Positions 43,349-52,133 of a stretch of DNA of 64,000 nt are shown piece by piece. Within the stretch, counting starts at the first letter, position 1. Each line of letters starts with the position of its first letter. The position numbers were made by a program, and so were the translations under genes. Source of the DNA: Desulfobotulus pelophilus (GTDB taxonomy: Bacteria; Desulfobacterota; Desulfobacteria; Desulfobacterales; ASO4-4); the NCBI RefSeq assembly GCF_026155325.1, contig NZ_JAPFPW010000012.1, positions 1 through 64,000 of the forward strand, read 5' to 3'. The notes below the pieces were generated by a model. That model did not search any database and was not told the origin of the DNA. It was given only the letters and a program-made list of their open reading frames with translations.

Positions 43349-44470
43349 TTACGGATAGCCAAGGAAAGTAGCTTCAAAGGCAATACATAGTGTGTAGTAG
43401 CTCCATTCATCTCCGTCTCCAAGGTCAATTCTAAGTTCCGGTATGATGTCAAAGCCCCATGATAGCAGCACTTCCCTGTCATTTAAAGCGTCCATTTCCG
43501 CATAAATACGTTGCCCGACAGGGAAGGGGAGGGCATAGGGATTCTGCTCGTCTATGACCTCATAGTTTTTCAGGCGGGTGTGTTCGGGAACAAATACGGC
43601 CTCCCATCGCCACAATCTGGCATCGCCGGAGGCTTGTATTTTGGTAAAGGCTTCAAAGAGTACGGAAGTGTCCAGTATGGCACCCCTGCCATCGTCCCTG
43701 AGCATTGCGTGGTAGCCCGCCGGTGTGTTGACGGAGGCTTTCTGGTCCACCATAAGAATGAGACCCTCTTGAGAATACCGGGCATAGAGATGAAAGGGGG
43801 TGCCTTTGGTATAACCGGGACGGTTGATTCTGCCTTTTTCCAGCAGTACAGGTTCTCCATTGATGATCCTGAATTCCGGGTTACCCACAAAATACTCTCC
43901 CGGAACAAGGGTGTTGGGGTAGGTGGGGCGGTCAGGCGGTCTGTTTTCCACAGCGGCAATATACACACTGAAGTGGCTGGTTTCAAAGGTCAGGGTTTTA
44001 TCTCTGGTATTTCTGGTTTTCAGGGCCATGTTCGTCCAGCGGTGGGCCAGAGGGTCAAAGTAGCGGGCCACGACCTGATAGTCCGGTATGGGTGTTCCAT
44101 CGGCAAATTTTTCCCCGTAGGGAAGGGTTATGGTGACCGGAGATTCGAATATGAGGGGGTGGGGCTGAAACCGCACAGCCGGTCCGGCGGCCCGGCTGGA
44201 GGGCAGGGGCGCTGGCAGGGGTGTTTCGCTGATGCTAATGGTTTCCGTGGAGTAAAGGGCATCGGGTGGGATCCGTACTCCGGCACGGAAAAGGGGATTT
44301 TCCGGATCGGATACGCTAAGTTCGTCTCCCCGGTGATCCACGACTGCCTGAACGGCGGGTGGCGGGCTGGCGGGGGAGTCCGGTGCTGCTGGGGAATGGG
44401 TGCTCTCTTCGGTGCAGCTGAAGGTGATGGCAAGCAGGAGGCAGCAGAGAAATAATTTTGTGAAATGCAT
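43349..44470 (-). CDS. Predicted lipoprotein with ZU5-like domain
   Basis: A 373-residue protein with a lipoprotein signal (FLCCLLLAITFSC, Cys19 followed by Thr-Glu-Glu). A Pro/Ser-rich linker follows, then a ZU5-like segment (RAGVRIPPDALYSTETISI, FESPVTITLPYGEKFADG) of the kind found in cell-surface and death-domain proteins. The C-terminal half is unrecognised (VPGEYFVGNPEFRIINGEP, WRWEAVFVPEHTRL). It is probably exported to the outer membrane. Upstream partner of the FliL-like gene. No clue to a ligand. Confidence 0.7.
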   Translation of the reverse strand: MHFTKLFLCCLLLAITFSCTEESTHSPAAPDSPASPPPAVQAVVDHRGDELSVSDPENPLFRAGVRIPPDALYSTETISISETPLPAPLPSSRAAGPAVRFQPHPLIFESPVTITLPYGEKFADGTPIPDYQVVARYFDPLAHRWTNMALKTRNTRDKTLTFETSHFSVYIAAVENRPPDRPTYPNTLVPGEYFVGNPEFRIINGEPVLLEKGRINRPGYTKGTPFHLYARYSQEGLILMVDQKASVNTPAGYHAMLRDDGRGAILDTSVLFEAFTKIQASGDARLWRWEAVFVPEHTRLKNYEVIDEQNPYALPFPVGQRIYAEMDALNDREVLLSWGFDIIPELRIDLGDGDEWSYYTLCIAFEATFLGYP

Positions 44471-44689
44471 GATGGACTCCCTTGGCTAGGAACTGTGGAT
44501 GCTGTCGTTTCAACGTGGAATCATGCAATATCTATGCCTTTTTGTGGATCTTGACCTTGCCGGGGTGGTGGCTTACATTCGCCAGACTGCCCGGTTCCCT
44601 GCCGGATGGAAGGTTTTTGATTATGGTGGGGCTGAAAAACAGGGAGAGCAGACCCGCTTATGTCAATGTCTGAGGAGGGTACAGATTTC

Positions 44690-45073
44690 ATGAATAAGAA
44701 AATTACCTGTGAAGATGTTCAGCTGGCTCTTAGGCGTTTACCCACAGGTCTCTGTCGCAGGTTCCAGAGGATACCGGTACCGGAGCGCATGGCGGTTCTG
44801 GAAGAGGCCGGGGTTCCCGTTTCCCGCATGGGAGACGGGATGGAGGAAGAGGATATACGAAGTCTGGACAAGGCCATCCGCTATAAGGATTCCAAAGTAC
44901 AACTCGTGCGCATGGTGCTGATGGGGCGTATAAAAAATGATATGGAAGACCCGGAAACAGCTGAAGCCATGGCAGCGTATATTCTTGAGCGTCACTCTCT
45001 TGACAGTGTTCATGACGTTTATGATGAACGGTACCGGGGAAAACCCATGCCCGATGCGGTAGTGAGTTCGTGA
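44690..45073 (+). CDS. Conserved-looking small protein, unknown function
   Basis: A 127-residue, mostly helical protein (MNKKITCEDVQLALRRLPTG, RMAVLEEAGVPVSRMGDGME, VQLVRMVLMGRIKNDMEDP). I recognise no domain. ATG 44690 has GGAGGG ten bases upstream; an earlier in-frame ATG at 44660 lacks a ribosome site. Its stop overlaps the start of the RibD-like gene, so it is the first gene of a three-gene unit with that reductase and mnmH, which argues that it is real. Confidence 0.6.
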   Translation: MNKKITCEDVQLALRRLPTGLCRRFQRIPVPERMAVLEEAGVPVSRMGDGMEEEDIRSLDKAIRYKDSKVQLVRMVLMGRIKNDMEDPETAEAMAAYILERHSLDSVHDVYDERYRGKPMPDAVVSS

Positions 45074-45606
45074 TGGCGGAAACCGGGGATAGGGTTCGCG
45101 TCATTCTGGTTATGGCACGGACCCTGGACGGCAGGACGGCACGGGGGCCGGGTGATCCTCTGGGTTGGACGGAAAGGGCGGATAAAGTTCATTTTGCAGA
45201 TTTCACCCGGCGCGTGGGAGTGGTCATCATGGGGGCAAAAACCTTTGATGCCATGGGAGCTCCTCTGCCGGGGCGAAAAAATATTGTTTTTACCCGGTCT
45301 CCGGAAAAACGGGCGGGAAACAGCCCGAACCTTGTGTTCACATCCGGACCCGTGGAAAAGGTGCTGGCTAATCTTGCGGATCAGGGATACAGAGAAGCGG
45401 CCCTTATTGGCGGCAGTGAGTTGAATGCTGTTTTTGCCAGAAAGGGCTGCATTGATGAAATGATGGTGACGGTCTCTCCCCTTTTTTTTGGTGAGGGGCC
45501 GGGCCTTTTTGCTGAAACGGTATCCATGGATTTGCAACTGGCTGGCGTGAAGCTTCTGGGGGAGAACTCCCTGCTTCTTCACTACAGAGTACGGAATGGG
45601 GGATGA
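45073..45606 (+). CDS. RibD C-terminal/dihydrofolate reductase-like reductase
   Basis: A 177-residue protein of the RibD reductase fold: VRVILVMARTLDGRTA at the N-terminus, VVIMGAKTFDAMGAPLPGR (NADPH-binding, DHFR-like), and ALIGGSELNAVFARKGCIDE followed by VSPLFFGEGPGLF. It lacks the RibD deaminase domain, so it may be a stand-alone pyrimidine reductase or an orphan NADPH-dependent reductase. Start: ATG 45073, or GTG 45070, which overlaps the upstream stop. It overlaps mnmH by 11 bases. Confidence 0.82.
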   Translation: MAETGDRVRVILVMARTLDGRTARGPGDPLGWTERADKVHFADFTRRVGVVIMGAKTFDAMGAPLPGRKNIVFTRSPEKRAGNSPNLVFTSGPVEKVLANLADQGYREAALIGGSELNAVFARKGCIDEMMVTVSPLFFGEGPGLFAETVSMDLQLAGVKLLGENSLLLHYRVRNGG

Positions 45607-46828
45607 TACGGAAAAGCAGGAACAGCAGGCGGAACTGAACGATTTGTGCCAGCGTATTCAGGCGATGGAGCTTCCGGAAATCAGGCAGAATCTCATTGCA
45701 CCGGATGTGAAGAATATTTCTCAGAAAGCTTTTGGAGAAGTGCTGCAGTCTTATCTCTGCGGTGACGATCCGGAGTATGGGGTGGTGGATGTCCGGTCGG
45801 AGTCCGAATATGCGAAAAATGCCATTCCCGTTGCCGTCTCCATGCCCATTCTCAATGACAGGGAGCGCCATGAGGTGGGTCTTCTGTATAAGCGTTACAG
45901 CCATAAAGATGCTTTGCGCTATGCTTTCCATCTGGCCAGAGAAAAGGAGGCCTCCTATGTGGAAAAGGCGCGCAGGTATGCCGGTGGCAGGCCCCTGATT
46001 CTTTATTGCTGGAGAGGTGGTGGAAGGAGCCGGTATGTGGCAGGGCTTCTGGGCAGGCATGGCGTTCCGGTTATGCGTCTGGAAGGTGGTCATAAGGGTT
46101 TTCGCAGGGAGGTCTATGATCTGCTGTACCATGGAAGTCTGCGGTTGTGGTCTCTGTCTGGCATGACAGGGTGTGGCAAGTCCGAGCTGCTGGAGTTTCT
46201 GGCAAAGACCCATCCATCCCTTCCCGTATTGCACCTGGAAGCACTGGCAGGTCATGCGGCCTCTGTTTTCGGACATATCCGGTTCGCCGGGCAGGGGGGG
46301 GCGGTGGACCAGCAGACCTTTGAAACCCGCCTGTATCTGGCGCTGTTGGCACATCGGCAGGCAAACGGTGAATTCCCTTTTTTTCTGACGGAAATGGAGA
46401 GCCGGAAAATAGGTGGTGTTCAGATTCCTCCGGCTCTTTTCAAGGCACTTGAAAATGGCCCCCATATCCGGTTGGAATCGCCTATGGATTTACGTGTGGC
46501 AAGGCTTACGCGGGAGTATTTTGGGGAGGATGGCAGGGGCAGGGATGCGGTTCGCGATGCCCTTCTTTATCTGTCAAGGCGGGTTGGCGGCCATAGGGTT
46601 CGGTACTGGCAGTCGCTTCTGGATAAGGGTGACACCGGTCTTTTTTTGCATGATATTCTGGTTGATTATTATGATAAAGGCTATAAAGGAGAAAAAACAG
46701 AGCCTTTTCAGGTCCTTTGCTGCCATGCTATTCCTGCAGCGGCTGAGACCGTTGCAGGAATATGGCAGCGCTGTTTCTGTCAGGACTCTTCGGGGTCAGC
46801 CGTGATGGCGGAGGAACCGTCCTTATGA
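45596..46828 (+). CDS. mnmH: tRNA 2-selenouridine/geranyl-2-thiouridine synthase
   Basis: A 410-residue protein with the family's two domains. The rhodanese part has VVDVRSESEYAKNAIPVAVS and the catalytic cysteine in LILYCWRGGGRSRYVAGLLG; the P-loop part has LSGMTGCGKSELLEFL. It replaces sulfur by selenium at the wobble 2-thiouridine of Lys, Glu and Gln tRNAs, using selenophosphate, so the organism probably makes selenophosphate (selD is not in this window). An N-terminal extension of about 50 residues precedes the rhodanese domain. The gene overlaps the reductase upstream by 11 bases, and its 3' end overlaps the convergent gene by 49 bases. Confidence 0.9.
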   Translation: MGDDTEKQEQQAELNDLCQRIQAMELPEIRQNLIAPDVKNISQKAFGEVLQSYLCGDDPEYGVVDVRSESEYAKNAIPVAVSMPILNDRERHEVGLLYKRYSHKDALRYAFHLAREKEASYVEKARRYAGGRPLILYCWRGGGRSRYVAGLLGRHGVPVMRLEGGHKGFRREVYDLLYHGSLRLWSLSGMTGCGKSELLEFLAKTHPSLPVLHLEALAGHAASVFGHIRFAGQGGAVDQQTFETRLYLALLAHRQANGEFPFFLTEMESRKIGGVQIPPALFKALENGPHIRLESPMDLRVARLTREYFGEDGRGRDAVRDALLYLSRRVGGHRVRYWQSLLDKGDTGLFLHDILVDYYDKGYKGEKTEPFQVLCCHAIPAAAETVAGIWQRCFCQDSSGSAVMAEEPSL

Positions 46829-47355
46829 TGAAGTCTGTGGACGGATGTGATATCCTGAATGGCCGGGGTGTCCGCACAGAGACGGGTGATGAGGTCCAGC
46901 CGTGTAAGGCTTTGGAATCGCCCATCGTCGCTGCGGGGGGCATATTCCAGAATGTGGACCCATTCGTTGTCCACGTTCAGGATATCCCCGCACATGGCTG
47001 TTAGGCCGGCCATTTCATTGAGCATGGCAACGGTCCCGAAGCGTTGCTGCAGATCTTCGATGAGCAGTTTCAGGGAGCCAAGGCGCAGCTCGGGTACCTC
47101 AAAGGGTGTACGCAGCCGGGCGAGTTTCAGTACGGACCGGGTATCTCTGGTTTCCCATAAAAGATCTGTGATATCATCGGTATAGAAAACACTGATGCCG
47201 TTGTAACGCCCTGTGCCGTCGTATTCCGTAACCTGAACGAGGCTATCGGAAAGGGCGCGGATCTGGCCCACGATGGGGGTTTCTGAGAGATGCCGTCTTC
47301 CGATTTCCACCAGATCCTGATTTTTCTTGAAGTGCTTCAGCTTTTCGATAATCAT
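46780..47355 (-). CDS. Protein of unknown function
   Basis: A 191-residue soluble protein (MIIEKLKHFKKNQDLVEIG, PIVGQIRALSDSLVQVTEYD, TRSVLKLARLRTPFEVPELR, LLIEDLQQRFGTVAMLNEMA). No signal peptide, membrane helix or recognised domain. The alternating hydrophobic pattern and the lack of low-complexity sequence support coding. GGAGG lies eleven bases before the ATG, and a -35/-10 pair lies 43 bases upstream of it. The last 49 bases overlap the end of mnmH on the other strand. Confidence 0.65.
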   Translation of the reverse strand: MIIEKLKHFKKNQDLVEIGRRHLSETPIVGQIRALSDSLVQVTEYDGTGRYNGISVFYTDDITDLLWETRDTRSVLKLARLRTPFEVPELRLGSLKLLIEDLQQRFGTVAMLNEMAGLTAMCGDILNVDNEWVHILEYAPRSDDGRFQSLTRLDLITRLCADTPAIQDITSVHRLHHKDGSSAITADPEES

Positions 47356-47656
47356 GCCCGTGCCTGCCTCCCTTTGTACGATGAAAAAACTGTGTACCCC
47401 ATAGTCGAGTTCCCCTGTCTTGTCAAAAGATCTGAGGGAAAATACAAAAAGAGACGGATAATCAGTGTTTTTTACTGGCTGCTGCTGGGCCGGTTTTCTG
47501 ACGGGCAGTGGTACATGATCGGCTGGGGCTCCCTGTGCCGGAGTTCAGGTATGGGGTGCTTTGAAGAGGAGGATGCCGGGCAGTCCGGAGTCTTGTTCCG
47601 GATCAGGTATGCGTGCTGCATCCAGCCATTTGTTGATTGATTTGAAAGGAGATTGC
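47356..47656. other. Divergent intergenic region before ppsR
   Basis: About 300 bases between two divergent genes. It contains the back-to-back promoter pair listed next. Short open frames reaching into ppsR lack support. Confidence 0.5.
47398..47448. promoter_or_regulatory. Back-to-back divergent promoters
   Basis: Plus strand: TTGTCA (47420-47425), 17 bases, TACAAA (47443-47448), towards ppsR. Minus strand: TTGACA (47426-47421), 17 bases, TATGGG (47403-47398), towards the unknown gene. The two -35 boxes overlap, so the promoters may compete. Confidence 0.45.
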
Positions 47657-48535
47657 ATGCCAGGCGGAGATCTTACAACCATGATCCGGCAGGGAGCACC
47701 CGTTTATGTTTTATCCTGCGGACAGGGGATTAACGGAGAGCAGATGATCCGTTCTGTTCTTGTTCAGTTTCCCGCTGTTCGAAGCCGTGTGGTGCGGGTA
47801 CCCCATATGCATGGGCCGCAGCAGATTCACGAGATTCTGGAGAAGGTACGGGAAGAAGAGGGCGTTGTCGCCTATACCATTGTCGACCCGGAGTTGCGGA
47901 TGCTTGTGCAGAGTGAGTGCGAAAAAACGGGTATTCTCTGTGTGGATTTCATGGGACCGGCCCTTGATATGCTGGAGGCTGCCTTCCATGAAAAACCCCT
48001 GGGAGAACCGGGGCGTTACCGCAAGTTCAATCAGATAAATATGGACAGGGTGGCAGCCATTGAGTTTGCCGTGGCCCATGATGACGGGCTCAATCCCCAG
48101 GATCTGGGAAAGGCCGAGATAGTGCTGGTGGGGCTTTCCCGCTCCGGTAAGACCCCGTTGAGCATGTACCTTTCCGTCCATGGCTGGAAAGTGGCCAATG
48201 TCCCCATTGTAATCGGTATCCCCCTGCCTTCGGAGCTGATGGCCATTAACCGTAAACGCATTGTGGCCCTTTACATTGATCCTGAGCAGCTTGCCGCCCA
48301 CAGGCAGATTCGCAGGAAGCGGCTGGGCCTCACCGACGATATGGCTTATACGGGTAAAAAAGAAGTCTTCCGTGAGGTTGAGTCCGTACGGGAGCTGTAC
48401 CGCCGCCATGGGTTTGCCACCATTAATGTGAGCAATAAACCCATTGAATCCAGTGCCGAAGAGGTGGTGAGCATTATCGAGAAACGGTTCCCCGAGGGAG
48501 CTCATAAGCAGGGTAAACGCAAGGTTGCTCCCTGA
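47657..48535 (+). CDS. ppsR: Pyruvate, phosphate dikinase/PEP synthase regulatory protein
   Basis: A 292-residue member of the DUF299 kinase/pyrophosphorylase family. Signatures: an N-terminal domain with VYVLSCGQGINGEQMIRSVL, the P-loop-like motif IVLVGLSRSGKTPLSMYLS, VANVPIVIGIPLPSEL, and ATINVSNKPIESSAEEV near the end. The bifunctional enzyme uses ADP to phosphorylate and inactivate PEP synthase or pyruvate phosphate dikinase on Thr and reverses this with phosphate. Its target is not encoded here. The frame is open upstream to 47561; ATG 47657 follows GAAAGGAGA and matches family length. Preceded by a divergent promoter. Confidence 0.9.
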   Translation: MPGGDLTTMIRQGAPVYVLSCGQGINGEQMIRSVLVQFPAVRSRVVRVPHMHGPQQIHEILEKVREEEGVVAYTIVDPELRMLVQSECEKTGILCVDFMGPALDMLEAAFHEKPLGEPGRYRKFNQINMDRVAAIEFAVAHDDGLNPQDLGKAEIVLVGLSRSGKTPLSMYLSVHGWKVANVPIVIGIPLPSELMAINRKRIVALYIDPEQLAAHRQIRRKRLGLTDDMAYTGKKEVFREVESVRELYRRHGFATINVSNKPIESSAEEVVSIIEKRFPEGAHKQGKRKVAP

Positions 48536-48565
48536 TTGCCGGGGTAGTGTTGGAGCCTGTTCGTT

Positions 48566-49087
48566 TCAGGGCAGAGAAGCCAGAGCCATATGAATGGCCG
48601 GTTTGGTGTACTCCATGCGGGTGACGGCATTGCCGGTAAGAATACCGATGAGCCCCTTGTCGTAGCCGATGCGGGGATTGTGGCTGAAGCCTGCTGCCTG
48701 AACCGCCGCATCCAGTTCCAGTCCTTTTTCTGTAACAAGGCGGCTGATTTCGGTGGGCAACTCAAAGGCAGGTCCAAGGCCGGTGAAGTAATCCTGACCA
48801 TTGTAAAGCACGCAGGCCGTAAGGTTCATGTAGCCGGTGCGGGTCAGGGGAACGGGTATGATGCCCGATTCAATGCCGATTCCCAGAAAGAGGCCGTTAT
48901 GCCATACGGCCTTTGCCCGGTTTCGGGCACCGGTGAGGGTGCTTTCAAAGCCCCTTGGCTGATCCGGTACGCCAGATGGAGCGTTTTCACAGCTTACATG
49001 GATGGAGGAGAAGCGGCCGGATTCTTCAAGTACCTGAACAAGGGCTTCCTTTTTAACGGGGTTGAGGGAACCTAAGCAGAAATGCAT
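48566..49087 (-). CDS. Inosine/xanthosine triphosphatase (YjjX/DUF84 family)
   Basis: A 173-residue protein: MHFCLGSLNPVKKEALVQVL (the N-P-V-K substrate motif), SGVPDQPRGFESTLTGARNR, LFLGIGIESGI, and GPAFELPTEI. These match the YjjX family, which hydrolyses non-canonical nucleotides such as ITP and XTP to keep them out of nucleic acids. Length is typical. AAGGA lies before the ATG. It stands alone between ppsR (convergent) and glnS (divergent). Confidence 0.88.
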   Translation of the reverse strand: MHFCLGSLNPVKKEALVQVLEESGRFSSIHVSCENAPSGVPDQPRGFESTLTGARNRAKAVWHNGLFLGIGIESGIIPVPLTRTGYMNLTACVLYNGQDYFTGLGPAFELPTEISRLVTEKGLELDAAVQAAGFSHNPRIGYDKGLIGILTGNAVTRMEYTKPAIHMALASLP

Positions 49088-49184
49088 ATTTTTTCCTTGG
49101 TCTGTAGCGGGTTTCTGTTAAAAGACCTGTCTGGCATCATTGCTTTGACAATGCAAAGCGGTATGAAGAGATTGTATGTGTCAG

Positions 49185-49411
49185 TTCAGCAGTTTTTGTT
49201 AGGTAATGTCATATCCGTAAAACAGTTGCCGAGGCACAATGTTTATTGTCCGTTACGCAATCGTATTCGTAAGAGCTTTTTGTCCTGTGCGGAATTGGCA
49301 AAAACTCTTCGTCACTCAAGCGTAAAAAGTCTGGTTGCTGCGGCAGCCGGTTTCGGCTTATCGCTTGAGTGTCGGAATCCGAAACCATGACAATATCACT
49401 TACAAACAGCC
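49185..49411 (+). repeat. Dispersed element copy A (upstream of glnS)
   Basis: Starts TTCAGCA and ends in CAATATCACTTACAAACAGCC-like sequence. Within it lie TATTCGTAAGAGCTTTTTG and CCTGTGCGGAATT next to GGCAAAAACTC, shared with copy C. An internal hairpin has perfect arms CACTCAAGCG (49313-49322) and CGCTTGAGTG (49362-49371), enclosing a smaller stem. The tail ATCCGAAAC...ATATCACT is shared with copies B and C. Confidence 0.65.
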
Positions 49412-49467
49412 TTAGAGCCTCCGTGACAGACTGCCAGTATCGGGTTTTTACGCCCGGAAAGGATACC

Positions 49468-51162
49468 ATGAGTACCACAGAAAATGCAGCACCTTCCCAT
49501 TTTATCCGCAATATTATTAAAGCAGACATTGAAGCTGGCACCCATAAGGGTCGGGTGCATACACGCTTTCCCCCGGAGCCCAACGGGTACCTGCACATGG
49601 GTCATGCTAAATCCATTTGTCTGAATTTTGGTATGGCGGCAGAATTTTCAGGGAAATGCAATCTTCGCTTTGACGATACCAACCCTGAAAAGGAATCCAC
49701 GGAATATGTGAATGCCATCAGAGAAGACGTGCGGTGGCTGGGTTTTGACTGGGAGGGCCGGGAATTTTATGCTTCCGATTATTTTGGCATACTCCATGAT
49801 TTTGCAGTGGATCTCATTCGTGGTGGTAAGGCCTATGTCTGTTCCCTTTCCGCGGAAGAAACCCGTGCCTACAGGGGTACTCTGACGGAAGCCGGAAAAA
49901 ACAGCCCCTACCGGGACCGGAGTGTGGAAGAAAATCTTGCCCTTTTTGCCCGTATGCGGGCCGGGGAATTGGATGAGGGCAGCCATGTGCTCAGGCTGAA
50001 GATTGATATGGCATCCCCCAACATGCTCATGCGGGATCCCACCATTTACCGTATTCGCAAGGTGCATCATCACCGGACAGGGGACGCATGGTGTATCTAT
50101 CCCATGTATGATTTCACCCACTGCATTTCCGATGCTCTGGAAGGCATCACCCATTCCATCTGTACTTTAGAGTTTGAGAACAACCGGGAAATTTATGACT
50201 GGGTGCTGGACAACATTGATGCCCCGGCAAGACCTAAGCAGTATGAGTTTGCAAGGCTGAATCTTTCCTATACGGTCTTAAGCAAACGCAAGCTGATTCA
50301 GCTGGTGAAAGAGGGCCATGTTCATGGATGGGATGACCCCCGTATGCCAACCCTGTCCGGTTTGCGGAGAAGGGGGGTTCCTGCGGCAGCCCTGAGGGAT
50401 TTTTGTGAGCGTATCGGTGTGGCCAAAAAAGACAGCACTGTGGATCTGGCCCTTTTTGAATATTGTGTCCGGGATCATCTGAATGCTTCCGCTCCCCGGC
50501 GCATGGGGGTGCTGGATCCCGTGAAGCTGGTTATCACCAATTATCCGGAAGGGCAGGTGGAGTGGCTGGATGCGGTGAATCATCCGGGAGATCCGGCATT
50601 CGGTAGCCGGAAGGTTTCCTTTTCCCGTGAACTCTGGATTGAACGGGAGGATTTTATGGAAGATCCCCCTAAAAAATTCTTCCGTCTTTCCCCGGGCAGG
50701 GAGGTCCGGTTGCGCTTTGCTTATTTTGTGACCTGTGAGGAAATTGTGAAAGATCCTGAGACGGGGGATGTGGTGGAAATCCGTGCTGTTTATGATCCCG
50801 AAACCCTGGGCGGCAATGCTCCGGACGGCCGGAAGGTGAAGGCCACCATCCACTGGGTATCCAAAAGTCATGCTATGGAAGCTGAAGTGCGGCTTTACGA
50901 CCGGCTTTTTACTCAGGAAGATCCTGATGATATGCCCGAAGGAAAAAGCTTTCTGGATGCCCTGAACCCGGGCTCTTTTGTGCAGAGAAAGGCTTTTCTG
51001 GAACCTGCCATGGCTGATGCTCTGCCTGGAGAGGTCTTTCAGCTGGAAAGGGTGGGGTATTTTGCCGTGGACACGGACACAGACATGGAAAAGGCGAAGC
51101 TGGTCCTGAACCGTACCATCACCCTCAGGGACTCCTGGGCAAAAGTGGCCGGGAATCCCTGA
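49468..51162 (+). CDS. glnS: Glutaminyl-tRNA synthetase
   Basis: A 564-residue class I synthetase. Signatures: [20 protein letters not shown] (HIGH-type motif), [10 protein letters not shown], the active-site [20 protein letters not shown], and the KMSKS equivalent [11 protein letters not shown]. It charges tRNA-Gln directly, so the indirect Glu-tRNA amidation route is not needed for Gln. The frame is open upstream to 49369 through repeat copy A, but ATG 49468 has AAAGGA upstream and matches the family start. Its stop overlaps the next ATG by one base. Confidence 0.96.
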   Translation: MSTTENAAPSHFIRNIIKADIEAGTHKGRVHTRFPPEPNGYLHMGHAKSICLNFGMAAEFSGKCNLRFDDTNPEKESTEYVNAIREDVRWLGFDWEGREFYASDYFGILHDFAVDLIRGGKAYVCSLSAEETRAYRGTLTEAGKNSPYRDRSVEENLALFARMRAGELDEGSHVLRLKIDMASPNMLMRDPTIYRIRKVHHHRTGDAWCIYPMYDFTHCISDALEGITHSICTLEFENNREIYDWVLDNIDAPARPKQYEFARLNLSYTVLSKRKLIQLVKEGHVHGWDDPRMPTLSGLRRRGVPAAALRDFCERIGVAKKDSTVDLALFEYCVRDHLNASAPRRMGVLDPVKLVITNYPEGQVEWLDAVNHPGDPAFGSRKVSFSRELWIEREDFMEDPPKKFFRLSPGREVRLRFAYFVTCEEIVKDPETGDVVEIRAVYDPETLGGNAPDGRKVKATIHWVSKSHAMEAEVRLYDRLFTQEDPDDMPEGKSFLDALNPGSFVQRKAFLEPAMADALPGEVFQLERVGYFAVDTDTDMEKAKLVLNRTITLRDSWAKVAGNP

Positions 51163-52037
51163 TGACCATACCGTCTCCTTCTGTGATGCTGTGGCGAAAG
51201 GGACTGCCCGGTCTGGCGGCACCCTTACGCCCTGTATTTTATGAAAAAACGGGTTTCATGCCTTGTGGCTCGGAGGATGCGGGAGGCTGGGTGCGGGCAG
51301 GAAAGTCCGGGGCGCATGGAGCCGTTATCAGGGTGTGCGGAGATTGCGGCTCTGCCTTTGATGTGGCCCTGTGGCTGGAGGAAAGGGGACTGCTTTCGGA
51401 CTGGGATTCGGTTTTGGCAGAGAGCCAGAGCTCCGGTGTGGGGCAGTATGGCAGGCAGTGGGTTTCACCGGCTGGCAACCTCTATCTTGTCTGGAAACTG
51501 CCGGCCGTTTTCTCTGCAGCAAAAGGACTGTTGCCCATTATGCTGGGGGCTGGCCTGGCGGAGATTTTCCGGTGGAGGGGGGTGCCGCTGATGATCAAAT
51601 GGCCCAATGATCTGGTTTTGGAAAACCGGAAGGTGGGCGGTATGCTGATACGTTCCAGGGGGGACTGTGTGCTGGCGGGTATGGGGGTGAACTTTGTTTC
51701 TGCTCCTTCCCGCCTTGCCATCAGAGAATCCAGCCCTATTGACGCAACATCCTTGAATCAGGGTGGATATATTTTTGACCCTTTGGAATTTTGGGCCAGT
51801 TCGGCGGAATATGCCAGAAAAATAATAAGGAAAAACATTGAAAACGGGTCGATTTATGATTTAATGATTGATTCGACTCAATGGCTATGGCGAAGGGGGC
51901 AGGCTGTCATGGTCTATCCGTCAGGAGGGGAAATTTTCCCTGCCATTCTGGCAGGGATTGCCGGAGACGGAGGTTTACGTCTGGTTACTGAAAAAGGGGA
52001 ACAAATCCTCTATTCAGGCAGCATAGGCCCCGCATAG
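51162..52037 (+). CDS. Biotin-protein ligase (BirA-like, no DNA-binding domain)
   Basis: A 291-residue protein with the ligase core: SSGVGQYGRQWVSPAGNLYL (the usual GRGRxGR-x-W-S-P-x-G-N motif is only partly kept), MIKWPNDLVLENRKVGGMLI, and VLAGMGVNF. It couples biotin to carrier-domain lysine. It lacks the N-terminal helix-turn-helix of Escherichia coli BirA, so it should not act as a repressor. The N-terminal 80 residues before the core are unrecognised. It lies 96 bases upstream of a biotin-dependent carboxylase, its likely substrate, and overlaps glnS by one base. Confidence 0.85.
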   Translation: MTIPSPSVMLWRKGLPGLAAPLRPVFYEKTGFMPCGSEDAGGWVRAGKSGAHGAVIRVCGDCGSAFDVALWLEERGLLSDWDSVLAESQSSGVGQYGRQWVSPAGNLYLVWKLPAVFSAAKGLLPIMLGAGLAEIFRWRGVPLMIKWPNDLVLENRKVGGMLIRSRGDCVLAGMGVNFVSAPSRLAIRESSPIDATSLNQGGYIFDPLEFWASSAEYARKIIRKNIENGSIYDLMIDSTQWLWRRGQAVMVYPSGGEIFPAILAGIAGDGGLRLVTEKGEQILYSGSIGPA

Positions 52038-52133
52038 CATGTGTATGAACGGAAAATCAGGTTTTTTTGTTCTGCACCATTTTGGTTGATAGTCTGTTGT
52101 TAATCATTGCAAACCATAAAAAGGAAACAACAC

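Noticed and set aside
47290-47640. 116-codon plus-strand frame before ppsR
   Set aside because: No ribosome site or domain; it overlaps the start of a minus-strand gene and the divergent promoters.
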